Origin: DASSFG01 sp035547915
Lineage (GTDB): Bacteria; Planctomycetota; Planctomycetia; Pirellulales; JAICIG01
Assembly: GCA_035547915.1 (NCBI GenBank)
Contig: DASZTS010000138.1
Location: 124,001 to 188,000 of the forward strand
Length of the DNA: 64,000 nt
Direction of reading: 5' to 3'
Shown: in pieces, positions 36,202-45,038 of the stretch
Layout: every line of letters starts with the position of its first letter
Position numbering within the stretch: the stretch's first letter is position 1
The notes under the pieces: model-generated
What the model was told of the DNA's origin: nothing
The model's input: the letters and a program-made list of their open reading frames with translations, nothing else
Database searches by the model: none
Made by a program: the position numbers and the translations under genes

Positions 36202-37008
36202 TCACACCCCGCGCGGGAAACGCCGAGAGATGGCCAAAGTCTCTGCGAGCAAAACCCCGTTGGTGGCAATCGCCTCGCCCCCGTGAATCGTCGCCTCTCC
36301 CTGCCAATCGGTGAACGAACCACCCGCTTCTTCGATGATGGGCTGCAGCGCCGCACAGTCCCAGACGTTCATCAGCGGATCGACCATCACGTCGGCCCGA
36401 CCCGTTGCCACCAGTAGATAGCCGTAACAGTCGCCCCAGGTGCGCGCGAGCCGGCAGGCGCGGTCGAACGCGTTGAAAGCGTCGGGGCGTCCCGATTTGG
36501 CAAATCCTTTCACCTCGGACGTGCAGAACAGGGCCTCGCCCAGGTTCGCCGTGCGCGACACGCGGGCCGGCGCCGGGGGGCGATCACCTCGCACAATCCA
36601 CGCGCCTTGGCCTTGCGCGGCGTACGCGGTTTCGCCGAGAGCCGGAATGTGGATCACCCCCACCACGCTCCGCCGCTCAAACTCCACGCCGATGAGCGTG
36701 CCATACAACGGCACGCCGGCCACGAACGACTTGGTGCCGTCGATCGGATCGAGAATCCAGCGGTAGGCCGATCGGCCGGACTGCTCTCCGTACTCTTCGC
36801 CCAGGATGGCATCATCCGGAAAGGCCGCGGCGATTCGCTCGCGCAGGTGCTGCTCGGCCTCGCGGTCGGCGATCGTCACCGGCGATTGGTCTCGCTTCAA
36901 CTCCACCGCGTAGTTGCTTTCGCGGAAGTAGCGCAGCGTGATGTCGCCCGCTTCACGTGCGGCGGTCAGGGCAAATTCGAGTCGTGCCGAACGATCGCGG
37001 TCGTCCAT
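36202..37008 (-). CDS. Histidinol-phosphatase of the inositol monophosphatase type
   Basis: 268 residues. Metal-binding motifs of the IMPase superfamily are 'GEEYGE' (residues 70-75), DPIDGTKS (87-94) and 'WGDCYGYLLVATGRADVMVD' with 'VWDCAA'. The 'WGDCYGY' variant points to HisN-type histidinol-phosphatases, which remove phosphate from L-histidinol phosphate, rather than inositol or CysQ phosphatases. There are no linked his genes. It is in the same direction as, and 125 bp after, the ferredoxin gene. Confidence 0.85.
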   Translation of the reverse strand: MDDRDRSARLEFALTAAREAGDITLRYFRESNYAVELKRDQSPVTIADREAEQHLRERIAAAFPDDAILGEEYGEQSGRSAYRWILDPIDGTKSFVAGVPLYGTLIGVEFERRSVVGVIHIPALGETAYAAQGQGAWIVRGDRPPAPARVSRTANLGEALFCTSEVKGFAKSGRPDAFNAFDRACRLARTWGDCYGYLLVATGRADVMVDPLMNVWDCAALQPIIEEAGGSFTDWQGEATIHGGEAIATNGVLLAETLAISRRFPRGV

Positions 37009-37133
37009 CGAACACCAGGTGATTTATCTCAGGTTGATCGACGACCTATCCGAGAACCGGTCGATACGTTCGACCAGCAGCAATAGATACCGATACCTCT
37101 ACCGCAGACGAAGAGGCCGAGAGTAACCCCGCA

Positions 37134-37526
37134 CTAGCCCGAGGCCTTCAATTCGGCGAGATGTTGGGCCGTGCCCACGAGGCGGTCCCAGTTCTGCTCG
37201 AGATATTCCGGCGGCCCACCGATCTGGGCCACGACCTGCGCCACCTCTTCGGTGGGCACCATTTCGATCGCGTTCCACGGGCAGACCGTCAGTTCGTAGG
37301 GGTCGGTCTTCTTGCGAGGAATATGGACACAGACTTCGCACCCCACGCAACGCTCCAGGTCGATCTGGCACCAGCTCTGTAGGTTGTGGAAGGCGTCGTA
37401 TTGCTGGATCTTCACGATGCAATCGACCGGGCAAACCTCGAGACAGGCCTCGCAGCCGGTGCAGTTGTCGGCATTGATCACCGCCAACTCTTTGGGAAGT
37501 TTTTTACGCGGCCCTTGCTTGGCCAT
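37134..37526 (-). CDS. Two-cluster ferredoxin with an insertion in the second motif
   Basis: 130 residues. The first cluster motif is regular (CTGCEACLEVCPVDC). The second has CVGCEVC, but the fourth ligand Cys comes only after 15 residues ('VHIPRKKTDPYELTV') instead of three, then CPWNAI. The C-terminal 40 residues form a helical extension ending 'AQHLAELKASG'. It is probably a cytosolic electron carrier for a low-potential enzyme. No such enzyme is adjacent. Confidence 0.85.
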   Translation of the reverse strand: MAKQGPRKKLPKELAVINADNCTGCEACLEVCPVDCIVKIQQYDAFHNLQSWCQIDLERCVGCEVCVHIPRKKTDPYELTVCPWNAIEMVPTEEVAQVVAQIGGPPEYLEQNWDRLVGTAQHLAELKASG

Positions 37527-37659
37527 CGGTTGAAATCCTCACTTGCGGAGAAAAGGTCCTGTCCCGGCATTCCCGGGCTGTGGAACATCCAATCATAGGA
37601 AGAAATCGGCCGGCGGCCAACCTGGGCAATCGCGATTTTGCGGCTAAGCGGCTGATTTT

Positions 37660-37762
37660 TAGAGCAACCGACAAAACCGGATCGAGCTTCACAAAATCGG
37701 CGTTTCACGGCCGATTTTTTGCCCGCGGCGCTCCGGCGTCCGGGGTTTGTCAGCCGCTCTTA
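37660..37762 (+). repeat. Nested-palindrome intergenic repeat, copy F
   Basis: The most complete copy. The left end is TAGAGCAACCGACAAAACC followed by GGATCGAGC, the inner dyad is AAAATCGGC-GTTTCACG-GCCGATTTT, and the right end is GGGGTTTGTCAGCCGCTCTTA. The rest of the 481-bp gap 37527-38007, between divergent ferredoxin and DUF1501 genes, shows no gene. Confidence 0.88.
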
Positions 37763-38007
37763 GACTTAGCTCAGGCACACAACTATTTAAGATGTCAGGC
37801 CCTTCCACTAACGAAATCGACATGTATCGGCGAAAACGAAAATCGGTAAATGGCGGCCTGCCAGTATAATGAGACCCGACCGAACACTGGCGAGGGGAAT
37901 CGGGCGAGAGAGCTGCTCGGATTGGCTGCCTGCCGCATCGGCTGCGGCAAGCGAATCAGGGGCCCGTCGGGACCACAGGAACCGGAATCCTCGCTGGAGA
38001 GACATCC

Positions 38008-39372
38008 ATGATTTCCGCTCGTTGTGCCGGCCCGTGCGCACGCCGCGAATTTTTGCGGCTGGGGACGCTCGCGTTGGGCGGTCTTGGCCTGAACGATCTG
38101 CTGGCGGCGCGGGCCAAGGCCGGCCAGGCACCGTCGGACACTTCGGTGATCCTTTTCTGGATGTGGGGCGGGCCGAGCCAACTCGAGACCTACGACCTCA
38201 AGCCCGAGGCGCCGAGCGAATACCGCGGTCCCTTCCGACCGATCGCTACGAACGTGCCCGGTCTCGATATCTGCGAGTTGTTTCCGCAACAGGCCCGCTT
38301 GGCCGACCGGTTCTCGTTGGTCCGTTCGCTGCACCACGACATGTCGTCGCACAACGACGGTTCGATCGAGGTGCTGACGGGTAAGACACCGGCCAAGGCC
38401 GACCCGACTTCGACGGCCCGCTCCGACCATCCCGATTTCGGCATGGTGGCCAGCAAGCTGTTGGGCGTGCGGCACGGCGGCCTGCCTCCCTACATTGGCA
38501 TTCCGCGGCAACCGTTCATGACGCAACCCACCTACCTGGGCTTGAGTCACCGCGCCTACGAGGCGGGCGATCCGTCGGTGGCGAATTATCGGCCCCAGAA
38601 CCTGTCGATCGACGCGGGCAAGAATGGCAGCCGGCTGGATGATCGCCGCGGCCTGGTCGAGCAATTCGACAGGTTTCGTCGCGACCTCGATCTCGATGGT
38701 TCGTTGCACGGCACGAGCGAATTCCGGCGTCGGGCGTTCGATCTACTGTTAAGCCCCGATGTCGCGAGGGCCTTCAACCTCGATGAAGAGCGACCCGAGC
38801 TGCGCGACCGTTATGGCCGTCACCTGTGGGGCCAGAGTTGTTTGCTCGCGCGACGGCTCGCCGAGGCCGGCTCGGCAGTGATCACGATCGACGCGCTCGC
38901 CCCGCAAGCCGGCACGCCGCTCTACTTCAGTTGGGACGATCACGCCAACGCCCAGCCCGGCTGGGACATGGCCAAAGGCATGCGCTGGCGGGCGGAGTAC
39001 ATGGATCCCGCCCTCTCCGCGCTGATCGAAGATATCTTCGATCGCGGCCTGGATAAAAAAGTCCTCGTCGTCGCGTGTGGTGAGTTTGGCCGCACGCCAC
39101 GCTTGAGCACCAACAACGGATGCCTGGGTCGCGACCACTGGCCCGGCGCCATGACCGCGCTCGTCTCCGGCGGCGGCCTGCGGATGGGACAGGTCGTCGG
39201 AGCCACGAACTCCAAGGCCGAGTATCCCACCGAGCGACCAATGTCGCCGCAGCATCTGTTGGCGACGATCTATCGCCATCTCGGCATCGACCCTCGCGCC
39301 GCGCTGGTCGACTTCTTCGGCCGCCCGATCCATCTGCTGTCGGAAGGCGAACCGATCCGCGAATTAATCTGA
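38008..39372 (+). CDS. DUF1501 family protein
   Basis: 454 residues. The ATG follows GGAGAG. An N-terminal Tat-like segment (CARREFLRLGTLALGG) is followed by 'FWMWGGPSQLETYDLKPEAP', 'VACGEFGRTPRL' and 'GRDHWPGAMTALVSGGG'. Compared with the other two copies it lacks an adjacent DUF1549/DUF1553 gene and is instead followed, after 20 bp, by a Gfo/Idh/MocA oxidoreductase. Confidence 0.93.
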   Translation: MISARCAGPCARREFLRLGTLALGGLGLNDLLAARAKAGQAPSDTSVILFWMWGGPSQLETYDLKPEAPSEYRGPFRPIATNVPGLDICELFPQQARLADRFSLVRSLHHDMSSHNDGSIEVLTGKTPAKADPTSTARSDHPDFGMVASKLLGVRHGGLPPYIGIPRQPFMTQPTYLGLSHRAYEAGDPSVANYRPQNLSIDAGKNGSRLDDRRGLVEQFDRFRRDLDLDGSLHGTSEFRRRAFDLLLSPDVARAFNLDEERPELRDRYGRHLWGQSCLLARRLAEAGSAVITIDALAPQAGTPLYFSWDDHANAQPGWDMAKGMRWRAEYMDPALSALIEDIFDRGLDKKVLVVACGEFGRTPRLSTNNGCLGRDHWPGAMTALVSGGGLRMGQVVGATNSKAEYPTERPMSPQHLLATIYRHLGIDPRAALVDFFGRPIHLLSEGEPIRELI

Positions 39373-39392
39373 CGCACGCACCGAGTCTGTTC

Positions 39393-40526
39393 ATGTCCAC
39401 ACGTCGCGATTTCTTGTCTACCGTTGCCGCCGGGCTCGCGCTGGGTTCGTCGGCTAATCTCCTCGGGGGCGAACCCGCCGAGGCACACGATGCGCAGAAG
39501 GTCTATCGCATCGGCGTGATCTCGGCCCGCATCAACGGCAAGCCGCAACCCACCAACGGCCACACCTGGCACTTCGCGCAGTATCTGCATCCGACGATCA
39601 ATCTCGACGCCATCCGCAAGTACCTCGATCCGGGCAGCATCACGTTCTTCGAGCAATACCTGCGCAATCCGCGCGAGAATTTCGGTACTTTGCCCTTCGC
39701 CGACACGCGGATCACCCATTATTACGAAGCCGACCCGCAGATCGCCGCGCGGTTCACCGAGGCATTTCCGGGCGTCGAGGTCGCGACCTCGGTGGAACGC
39801 ATGGCGGCCGACGTCGACGCGGTCTGGCTCGGCGACGCTTCGGGCGACGGCACCGATCACTTCGATCTCGTCGCACCGGGCCTGAGCCGGGGACTGCCGA
39901 CGTTCTGCGACAAACCGATCGGCGGCAGCGTCGACGGCACTCGTAAGATACTCGAATTTGCGCAGCGGCACCGGGCACCGTTGATGTCATCGAGTCTGTT
40001 CCGCCATGAAATGGGTATGGAGGAGGCCCTGCGGCTGCGCGACGGCGGCCAGGAAGGTCCGCTTCAATACGTGATCGCCAGCCTGGGTGGCGGCTTTTCC
40101 GCCGACGTTTGGGCCATCTATGGTCAACATCCCGTCTGGACCGTCATGACATTGCTCGGACCGGGGGCCGAGGCCGTCAACCTCTACGCGCGTGAGCATA
40201 CTGCCCATGCGCTGATCACGTATCCCGATCGCATGCCGGCGGAGGTCTGGTACGGCCGTCCCGACATCGCCGGCGAGTATTGCTCGACCGCCGTGCATTT
40301 CCTGAAACGAAAATTCGAATATACGCCTTCGATCGGCGGCAACTTTCGCCTGGGCCACCACTACGAGATGTTCAACATGGCGAGGGCCTTTCGCGACATG
40401 GTACGAACCGGCCGCGAACCCGTCCCGCACCCCGAAATCCTCGAGGTCACCGCCATCATTCAGGCCGCCGCGAAATCACTCAGCGAGAAGAGCCGTTTTG
40501 TGCCGCTGGCCGAAGTGATGGGCTGA
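39393..40526 (+). CDS. Gfo/Idh/MocA family oxidoreductase, Tat-exported
   Basis: 377 residues from the ATG at 39393. A twin-arginine signal (STRRDFLSTVAAGLALG) is followed by an NAD-binding domain. The expected hydride-transfer region is 'CDKPIGGSVDG', matching the EKP/DKP motif, and the C-terminal domain has 'GHHYEMFNMARAFRDM'. Exported Gfo/Idh proteins are common in planctomycetes and may carry their cofactor through the Tat system. The substrate, probably a sugar derivative, is unknown. Confidence 0.87.
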   Translation: MSTRRDFLSTVAAGLALGSSANLLGGEPAEAHDAQKVYRIGVISARINGKPQPTNGHTWHFAQYLHPTINLDAIRKYLDPGSITFFEQYLRNPRENFGTLPFADTRITHYYEADPQIAARFTEAFPGVEVATSVERMAADVDAVWLGDASGDGTDHFDLVAPGLSRGLPTFCDKPIGGSVDGTRKILEFAQRHRAPLMSSSLFRHEMGMEEALRLRDGGQEGPLQYVIASLGGGFSADVWAIYGQHPVWTVMTLLGPGAEAVNLYAREHTAHALITYPDRMPAEVWYGRPDIAGEYCSTAVHFLKRKFEYTPSIGGNFRLGHHYEMFNMARAFRDMVRTGREPVPHPEILEVTAIIQAAAKSLSEKSRFVPLAEVMG

Positions 40527-40535
40527 AGGGCATCG

Positions 40536-41975
40536 TCATTTGCCCCACTCACGCAGCCAGTGGGGAATCCAACGGCGCGGCTTGGGCTTAGCCTCGGACT
40601 TGGCAGAGGAATCGTTGCCGCGTCCTTTGAACAGGTGGCGGGACCGGCGAGTATGTTCACTTTCGTCGTCGCCCGTCAGCATCTCCGACCCGGTCTCGGG
40701 CGCTGCCTCGGTCGGCGGTTCCGTCCTCTCGGCATCCGGCGGCTGCACCGCGGATATCTCGACGGCCTCCGTCCCCGGCGACGGTGGAACCGATTCAACG
40801 GCGGTATCCTTCGGCGAAGCGTTCGACAGGTCCTCTCCGTGCCTCATCAACATCAGGGCGATGCCGGCCGTAACCAAGACCAGTGCTCCGGCGGTTGCAA
40901 GCCAAGAATTCCGCCGTGTCGAGCGTGCGAAGCGTTCCAGATCGTGCGCCATGGCATCCGCGGATGCGTAACGGTCGGCCGGATCGTAGGCCATGGCCCG
41001 CAAACAGATGGTAACGAGCCGTCTAGGCAGCCCGCGTGCCGCCAGTCGCCGGCGATCGAAATCGCCACGGCAGACCCGATCGATCAGCGCGGCGGAGTCT
41101 TCGCTACGCGGAAACGGCGCGTGCTCCGTGAGCAGCGAGTAGAGCACCGCGCCGAGGGCGAAGATATCGCTCCGCGGCCCGACGACGGGCACGGCGCCGG
41201 TGCGTTCATCGCATAGGCCGAGCAGTTGCTTGGCCTGTTCCGGCGCCATGAAGTGCAAGGTGCCACCGGAGCACGGCGCATCGTCGCGCCAAGGCTGGCT
41301 GAACCCGGCCATGCCGAAATCGATAATGGTGGGGTTTCCCTCGCCATCGATCACGATGTTCGACGGCTTTAGGTCGCGATGCCAGACCTGCTGTGCGTGG
41401 GCCCGCGCCAAGATTCGTGCGACGCGCGCGATCAGTCGGGCCATTTCGCGATGCGAGAGCGGCGCCTCGGCGGCGTAGTGATGCAGCGTGCGTCCGCGCA
41501 ACATCTGCATCACCAGGTAAGGCCGCCCTTCGTGCAGCCCCAGATCGAAGACGCGTGCCACCCCTTCGACGTCGAGCGCGGCAAGGGTCCGCCCTTCTTC
41601 GACGAGTGGTTCGGCGGTTCCTTGGAAGGGGCGCCGGCTCCATTTGAGGGCTACGTTGTGGCGCAATACGGGATGCTCGGCGCGAAAAACGTCCGCCTCG
41701 CCGCCGCGGCCCAACCACTCCAGCACGAGGTAGGGGCCGATCGCGTTCGGTAGGCCATGCTTCGCCTCCGCCACAGGAACGGTCGTCACGTCGGCCGTCG
41801 GATTGCGGCGCACCGGGCCGGTGTCGCGCAGCAAGGCCAAGTCTTCGCGCACACGGGCCAGCCGATCCTGGCAATCGGCACAGCCATCCAGATGCAAAGC
41901 CGCCGCCGGTTCGCCCTGGGGCTGCTCGATGAGCGCCAGGAGTTGCGCGTCGTCGAGACAGGAGCTACGATCCAT
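40536..41975 (-). CDS. Membrane Ser/Thr protein kinase with an anti-sigma-type zinc finger
   Basis: 479 residues. The N-terminus has H28-x3-C32-x2-C35, the HxxxCxxC zinc-finger signature of anti-sigma factors. A complete Hanks-type kinase domain follows: Gly-loop 'GRGGEADVF', Lys 111, HRDLKPSN (199-206), DFG (219-221) and 'APEQ'. A transmembrane helix (357-377) and a Pro/Glu-rich extracytoplasmic tail come last. The gene overlaps the ECF sigma gene by 11 bp. The arrangement suggests a kinase that binds and controls the sigma factor. Confidence 0.93.
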   Translation of the reverse strand: MDRSSCLDDAQLLALIEQPQGEPAAALHLDGCADCQDRLARVREDLALLRDTGPVRRNPTADVTTVPVAEAKHGLPNAIGPYLVLEWLGRGGEADVFRAEHPVLRHNVALKWSRRPFQGTAEPLVEEGRTLAALDVEGVARVFDLGLHEGRPYLVMQMLRGRTLHHYAAEAPLSHREMARLIARVARILARAHAQQVWHRDLKPSNIVIDGEGNPTIIDFGMAGFSQPWRDDAPCSGGTLHFMAPEQAKQLLGLCDERTGAVPVVGPRSDIFALGAVLYSLLTEHAPFPRSEDSAALIDRVCRGDFDRRRLAARGLPRRLVTICLRAMAYDPADRYASADAMAHDLERFARSTRRNSWLATAGALVLVTAGIALMLMRHGEDLSNASPKDTAVESVPPSPGTEAVEISAVQPPDAERTEPPTEAAPETGSEMLTGDDESEHTRRSRHLFKGRGNDSSAKSEAKPKPRRWIPHWLREWGK

Positions 41976-42558
41976 CTCGCCACTCCTCCGTCAGGCGCCG
42001 GCAGGCCAGCCGTACCTTGCCCAGCACGCGCGATGCGCTGGTGTAAACGGCGTTCACGTTGCGGCCGAGCTCGCGGGCAACTTCCGCCGCGGGCCGTGCG
42101 AGCACGACGTGCTGTTCGAAGCAGGCCCACGTGGCGGGCTCGATCTCGGGCCGCACGGACGCAAGGGCGCATTCGAAGACCCTGCGACGGAAATCATGCT
42201 CCCACTCGGCGTCGGGCTCCTCGGGCAAGACGACCGGTGCGCTCCGCCCCTGCTCGCGTGCTGCCTCGCGGAGGCGAAGGTCTTTGTTTTGCCGGCGATG
42301 CCAGTCGTACACCGCGTGCCGCACCACCTGGTACAGCCAGACATGAAATCGGGCTTCGCCCCGACGATACGAAGCGATCCCCTCCCAGAGCTTGATGAAG
42401 ACCTGTTGGACCAGCTCGTCGACCTCGTGCCAGGGAACCTGCTGCTTGCGAACGAAGGCCGTGATCATCGGCTCGTACACCGCCTTGAACTCCATCCAGC
42501 GTTGGGAGTTGCGCGGGTCCTGAACATCGCGCAGCAGAGACGTGCGGGTGCTGTCCAT
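41965..42558 (-). CDS. ECF-type RNA polymerase sigma factor
   Basis: 197 residues from the ATG at 42558. Region 2 is 'VPWHEVDELVQQVFIKLWEGIASYR' in outline, with the Asp/Glu pattern of promoter melting. Region 4 is the HTH 'RPAAEVARELGRNVNAVYTSASRVLGKVR'. The 'NVNAVYTSASRVL' form is typical of planctomycete ECF factors linked to protein kinases. Its stop overlaps the start of the kinase gene, so the two are translationally coupled. An upstream open frame to 42801 is not coding-like. Confidence 0.92.
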   Translation of the reverse strand: MDSTRTSLLRDVQDPRNSQRWMEFKAVYEPMITAFVRKQQVPWHEVDELVQQVFIKLWEGIASYRRGEARFHVWLYQVVRHAVYDWHRRQNKDLRLREAAREQGRSAPVVLPEEPDAEWEHDFRRRVFECALASVRPEIEPATWACFEQHVVLARPAAEVARELGRNVNAVYTSASRVLGKVRLACRRLTEEWRDGS

Positions 42559-42799
42559 GTTGTGCAATCTAACACGCCAGAAGACGTATGCCAGCCCGAT
42601 TTTTGGCCATCGACAACAAAGCCGACTGGGCAACCTACGGCGGGTACGGCGGACCGATCGCGGGGTAAATAAAAAAAATCGAAATGGGGCTGTAAGGGTT
42701 TGAACTGACCTTCGTATCAGTGGTGAACACGGAATGGCCGACCGCCGGAGACCGAGCGGGGCCAAACATCGAAACACTTCAGCGATCAGGAGAAAGACC

Positions 42800-43162
42800 A
42801 TGAAAAAGGCGATCTGTGCGGCGGTGATGACTCTCGCGGTGGGCTTGATCGGCGCGACGAGCGTTCAGGCGGGTGCGGTGCAGGGACCGAAGGTCGGTTA
42901 TTACCTGCTGCGGGCTCATCGCACCGATACCTACACCCAGACGTTCCGGGGCGGCCGTATGGCGCAGGTGCGTGTACACCGCTACGGCCCGGCGCACCTC
43001 TGGCTGACCATCAAGAACGCGGCCGGAGAGGTCGTCGGCCAGGACAAGAACATGAATGGCGACGCCGTGGTGACCTTCTACCCCGAGGCCGATGCGACCT
43101 ACACGATCGAAGTGCTCAATGGCGGCATCGTGCCGAGCCGCTACTTCCTGTCGAACAACTGA
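42800..43162 (+). CDS. Small secreted beta-rich protein, unknown
   Basis: 120 residues. The ATG follows CAGGAGAAAG, and a clear signal peptide (AICAAVMTLAVGLIGATSVQA) follows. The mature part is about 95 residues of alternating polar and hydrophobic strands ('HLWLTIKNAAGEVVGQDKN', 'ATYTIEVLNGG'), resembling a small pre-peptidase C-terminal-type or immunoglobulin-like domain. No cysteines are in the mature part. It is divergent from the ECF sigma gene. Confidence 0.75.
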   Translation: MKKAICAAVMTLAVGLIGATSVQAGAVQGPKVGYYLLRAHRTDTYTQTFRGGRMAQVRVHRYGPAHLWLTIKNAAGEVVGQDKNMNGDAVVTFYPEADATYTIEVLNGGIVPSRYFLSNN

Positions 43163-43370
43163 AGAAGGGCTTCGGCCGAGTGGCCTGTCGCGGCACTACA
43201 ACCCTCAAATCGTGAACAACCGGCAGGGGCGTTGGTGGGTTTGATGACCCATGCGGTGGCGTGAACGCAGGTCACGGGCGGGGCGTCTGCTGCGAGGTAG
43301 GATTCGAAGAGGTACGCCCGGGTCATCGTGCCGCCCGGGCTGATGCCTTGAAACTCAGCAGGAGCGCGTC

Positions 43371-43610
43371 ATGCCAGAAGTACTTGAGCTTCCTCCCGAC
43401 CAGCAATTCGTCGAACGCCGCAACCGCGAGCAGCCGCTCGGCGCACCGGGGCGCGAGCGGCGACAGTTCGCCGACGCTTACGAGGGGTTGTCGCCGCCGG
43501 CGCAAGAGCTCGCCCTGGCCATCGATTCTTATAAGCTGGCGCATCGCCGCCGCTTCATCACCTACGAAGAGATGCTCAGCGTGGTCACCTCGCTGGGATA
43601 TCATAAGTAG
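43371..43610 (+). CDS. Small conserved-type planctomycete protein, unknown
   Basis: 79 residues. The N-terminal half is polar, and the C-terminal half is helical and strongly patterned ('AQELALAIDSYKLAHRRRF' then 'ITYEEMLSVVTSLGYHK'), as in a short DNA- or protein-binding helix pair. I recall similar C-termini in other planctomycetes, but no function. It is free-standing between the secreted protein and a hairpin. Confidence 0.7.
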   Translation: MPEVLELPPDQQFVERRNREQPLGAPGRERRQFADAYEGLSPPAQELALAIDSYKLAHRRRFITYEEMLSVVTSLGYHK

Positions 43611-43680
43611 GCGGCAGTCTCTCAGACGGCGCTCACGCCTCACGTCGGGACCTGGTGAGCCGACGGTGCGGACTTCACGA

Positions 43681-43710
43681 GTAGTGGCTCAAAGCTGTTT
43701 GAGCCACTAC
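43681..43710. terminator. Perfect 13-bp hairpin
   Basis: GTAGTGGCTCAAA-GCTG-TTTGAGCCACTAC is a perfect 13-bp stem with a 4-nt loop, 71 bp after a small gene and 84 bp before a PncC-NMNAT gene. No T tract follows, so it is not a classical intrinsic terminator. It could be an RNA-stability element, an operator or a dispersed palindrome. Confidence 0.5.
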
Positions 43711-43793
43711 CCATTCGCGCATACGCTAGACAACGGTGCGCGGGCGGGTGAGAATCGGCGCGGAGCCGTTCGTTTTCGCTGAGGGAGTCGCGC

Positions 43794-44963
43794 TTGCCCG
43801 CCGGCTGGTCCAGTGACTTTATTCGCCGCATTCACGATGCACCTGGGAAGTTGGTGCTCTGCGCTACCGGTGGCGGAAGCCGGGCTCTTTCGGCCCTGCT
43901 CGAAACGCCCGGCGCATCGCGCACGCTGCTCGAGGGTTCCGTTCCGTATTCGGCCGCCGCGTTGATTCGCTGGTTGTCGGCGCGACCCGAGCAATTCTGT
44001 AGCGAAGCGACCGCGCGGGCCATGGCGATGGCTGCATACCTGCGGGCGCGAGAATATGCGGCGGACGAGCCGGATACGCCGCTCGCCGGCATCGGTTGCA
44101 CGGCCAGTCTGGCGAGCGATCGTCCCAAGCATGGGCCGCACCGTATCCATGTGGCTCTGCAAACGGGCGAGACGACAATCGCCCGGTCCCTCGAACTCGT
44201 CAAAGGCTCGCGTACGCGCGAGGCCGAAGAACTCGTCGCGGCGGCGATGATCTTGAACCTGGTCGCCGAGTTTAAGCAGCTTGCCGAGTCGGCCGACCTT
44301 GCATTGGCCGCCACGGAACGGCTTTTCGCAGCCCGGGCGGATGCCCCGCCGTCGTGGCAGCGACTACTCGGCGGTGCCGAGCGGTTGGCCGCGGGAACCA
44401 CCGACACGACGGAAGCTACGGGGCGCGACCTGGCCGCAAAGGTTCTCTTTCCCGGCGCTTTCCACCCTCGGCATGATGCCCATCGCACTATGGCGCGGCT
44501 AGCCACCGAGCGATCGGGGCGAGTGGTCGAACACGAACTATCGATCACCAACGTGGACAAACCGCCTATCGACTTCATCGAGATGGAGCGTCGCGCGGCG
44601 CAGTTCGCGGCTGACGAGCGGCTCTGGTTCACGCGGGCCCCGACCTTTGTCGAAAAGTCGCAGATATTTCCCCAAGCGACATTTGTCGTCGGTGCGGACA
44701 CCATCGTGCGAATTGCCGAGGCGAAGTATTACGGCGATATGCCGGCCCGCGACGCCGCGCTGGAACAACTCGCCGCCGCGGGTTGCCGTTTCTTGGTCTT
44801 CGGCCGCTGCCAGGACGGAATACATCGGTCGTTGCGGGAATTGCACCTGCCGGAAGCGTTAGTGCGGATTTGCGACGAGATACCCGCCGACACCTTTCGC
44901 ATGGACGTCTCATCGACTGCTCTGCGGCGGCAAGCCGCCGATGCGGGGCCTCAGTTTGACTAG
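43794..44963 (+). CDS. Fusion of CinA C-terminal (PncC-like) and NMN adenylyltransferase-like domains
   Basis: 389 residues. The TTG at 43794 is preceded by GAGGGAG at good spacing and no ATG fits. Residues 18-160 resemble the CinA C-terminal/PncC NMN amidohydrolase fold ('LCATGGGSRALSALLETPG', 'CSEATARAMAMAAYLRA', 'LAGIGCTASLASD'). Residues 215-380 form a nucleotidyltransferase domain with 'GAFHPRHDAH' (H227, H230) and SSTALRR (373-379), the two motifs of NMN/NaMN adenylyltransferases. Combining deamidation of NMN with adenylylation would make a one-protein NAD-salvage route (inference). Confidence 0.82.
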   Translation: MPAGWSSDFIRRIHDAPGKLVLCATGGGSRALSALLETPGASRTLLEGSVPYSAAALIRWLSARPEQFCSEATARAMAMAAYLRAREYAADEPDTPLAGIGCTASLASDRPKHGPHRIHVALQTGETTIARSLELVKGSRTREAEELVAAAMILNLVAEFKQLAESADLALAATERLFAARADAPPSWQRLLGGAERLAAGTTDTTEATGRDLAAKVLFPGAFHPRHDAHRTMARLATERSGRVVEHELSITNVDKPPIDFIEMERRAAQFAADERLWFTRAPTFVEKSQIFPQATFVVGADTIVRIAEAKYYGDMPARDAALEQLAAAGCRFLVFGRCQDGIHRSLRELHLPEALVRICDEIPADTFRMDVSSTALRRQAADAGPQFD

Positions 44964-45038
44964 AGCAGCGTACATCGGTCACTGACGGCCGATTTTTTGC
45001 CTATGTTTGTCGGGCTTTTCGTTTGTCGGCCGCTCTTA
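44961..45038 (+). repeat. Nested-palindrome repeat, shortened copy G1
   Basis: It begins TAGAGCAGCG, whose TAG is the stop codon of the preceding gene. It keeps GACGGCCGATTTTTTGCC and ends TTTGTCGGCCGCTCTTA. The left part of the inner dyad is deleted. Confidence 0.7.
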
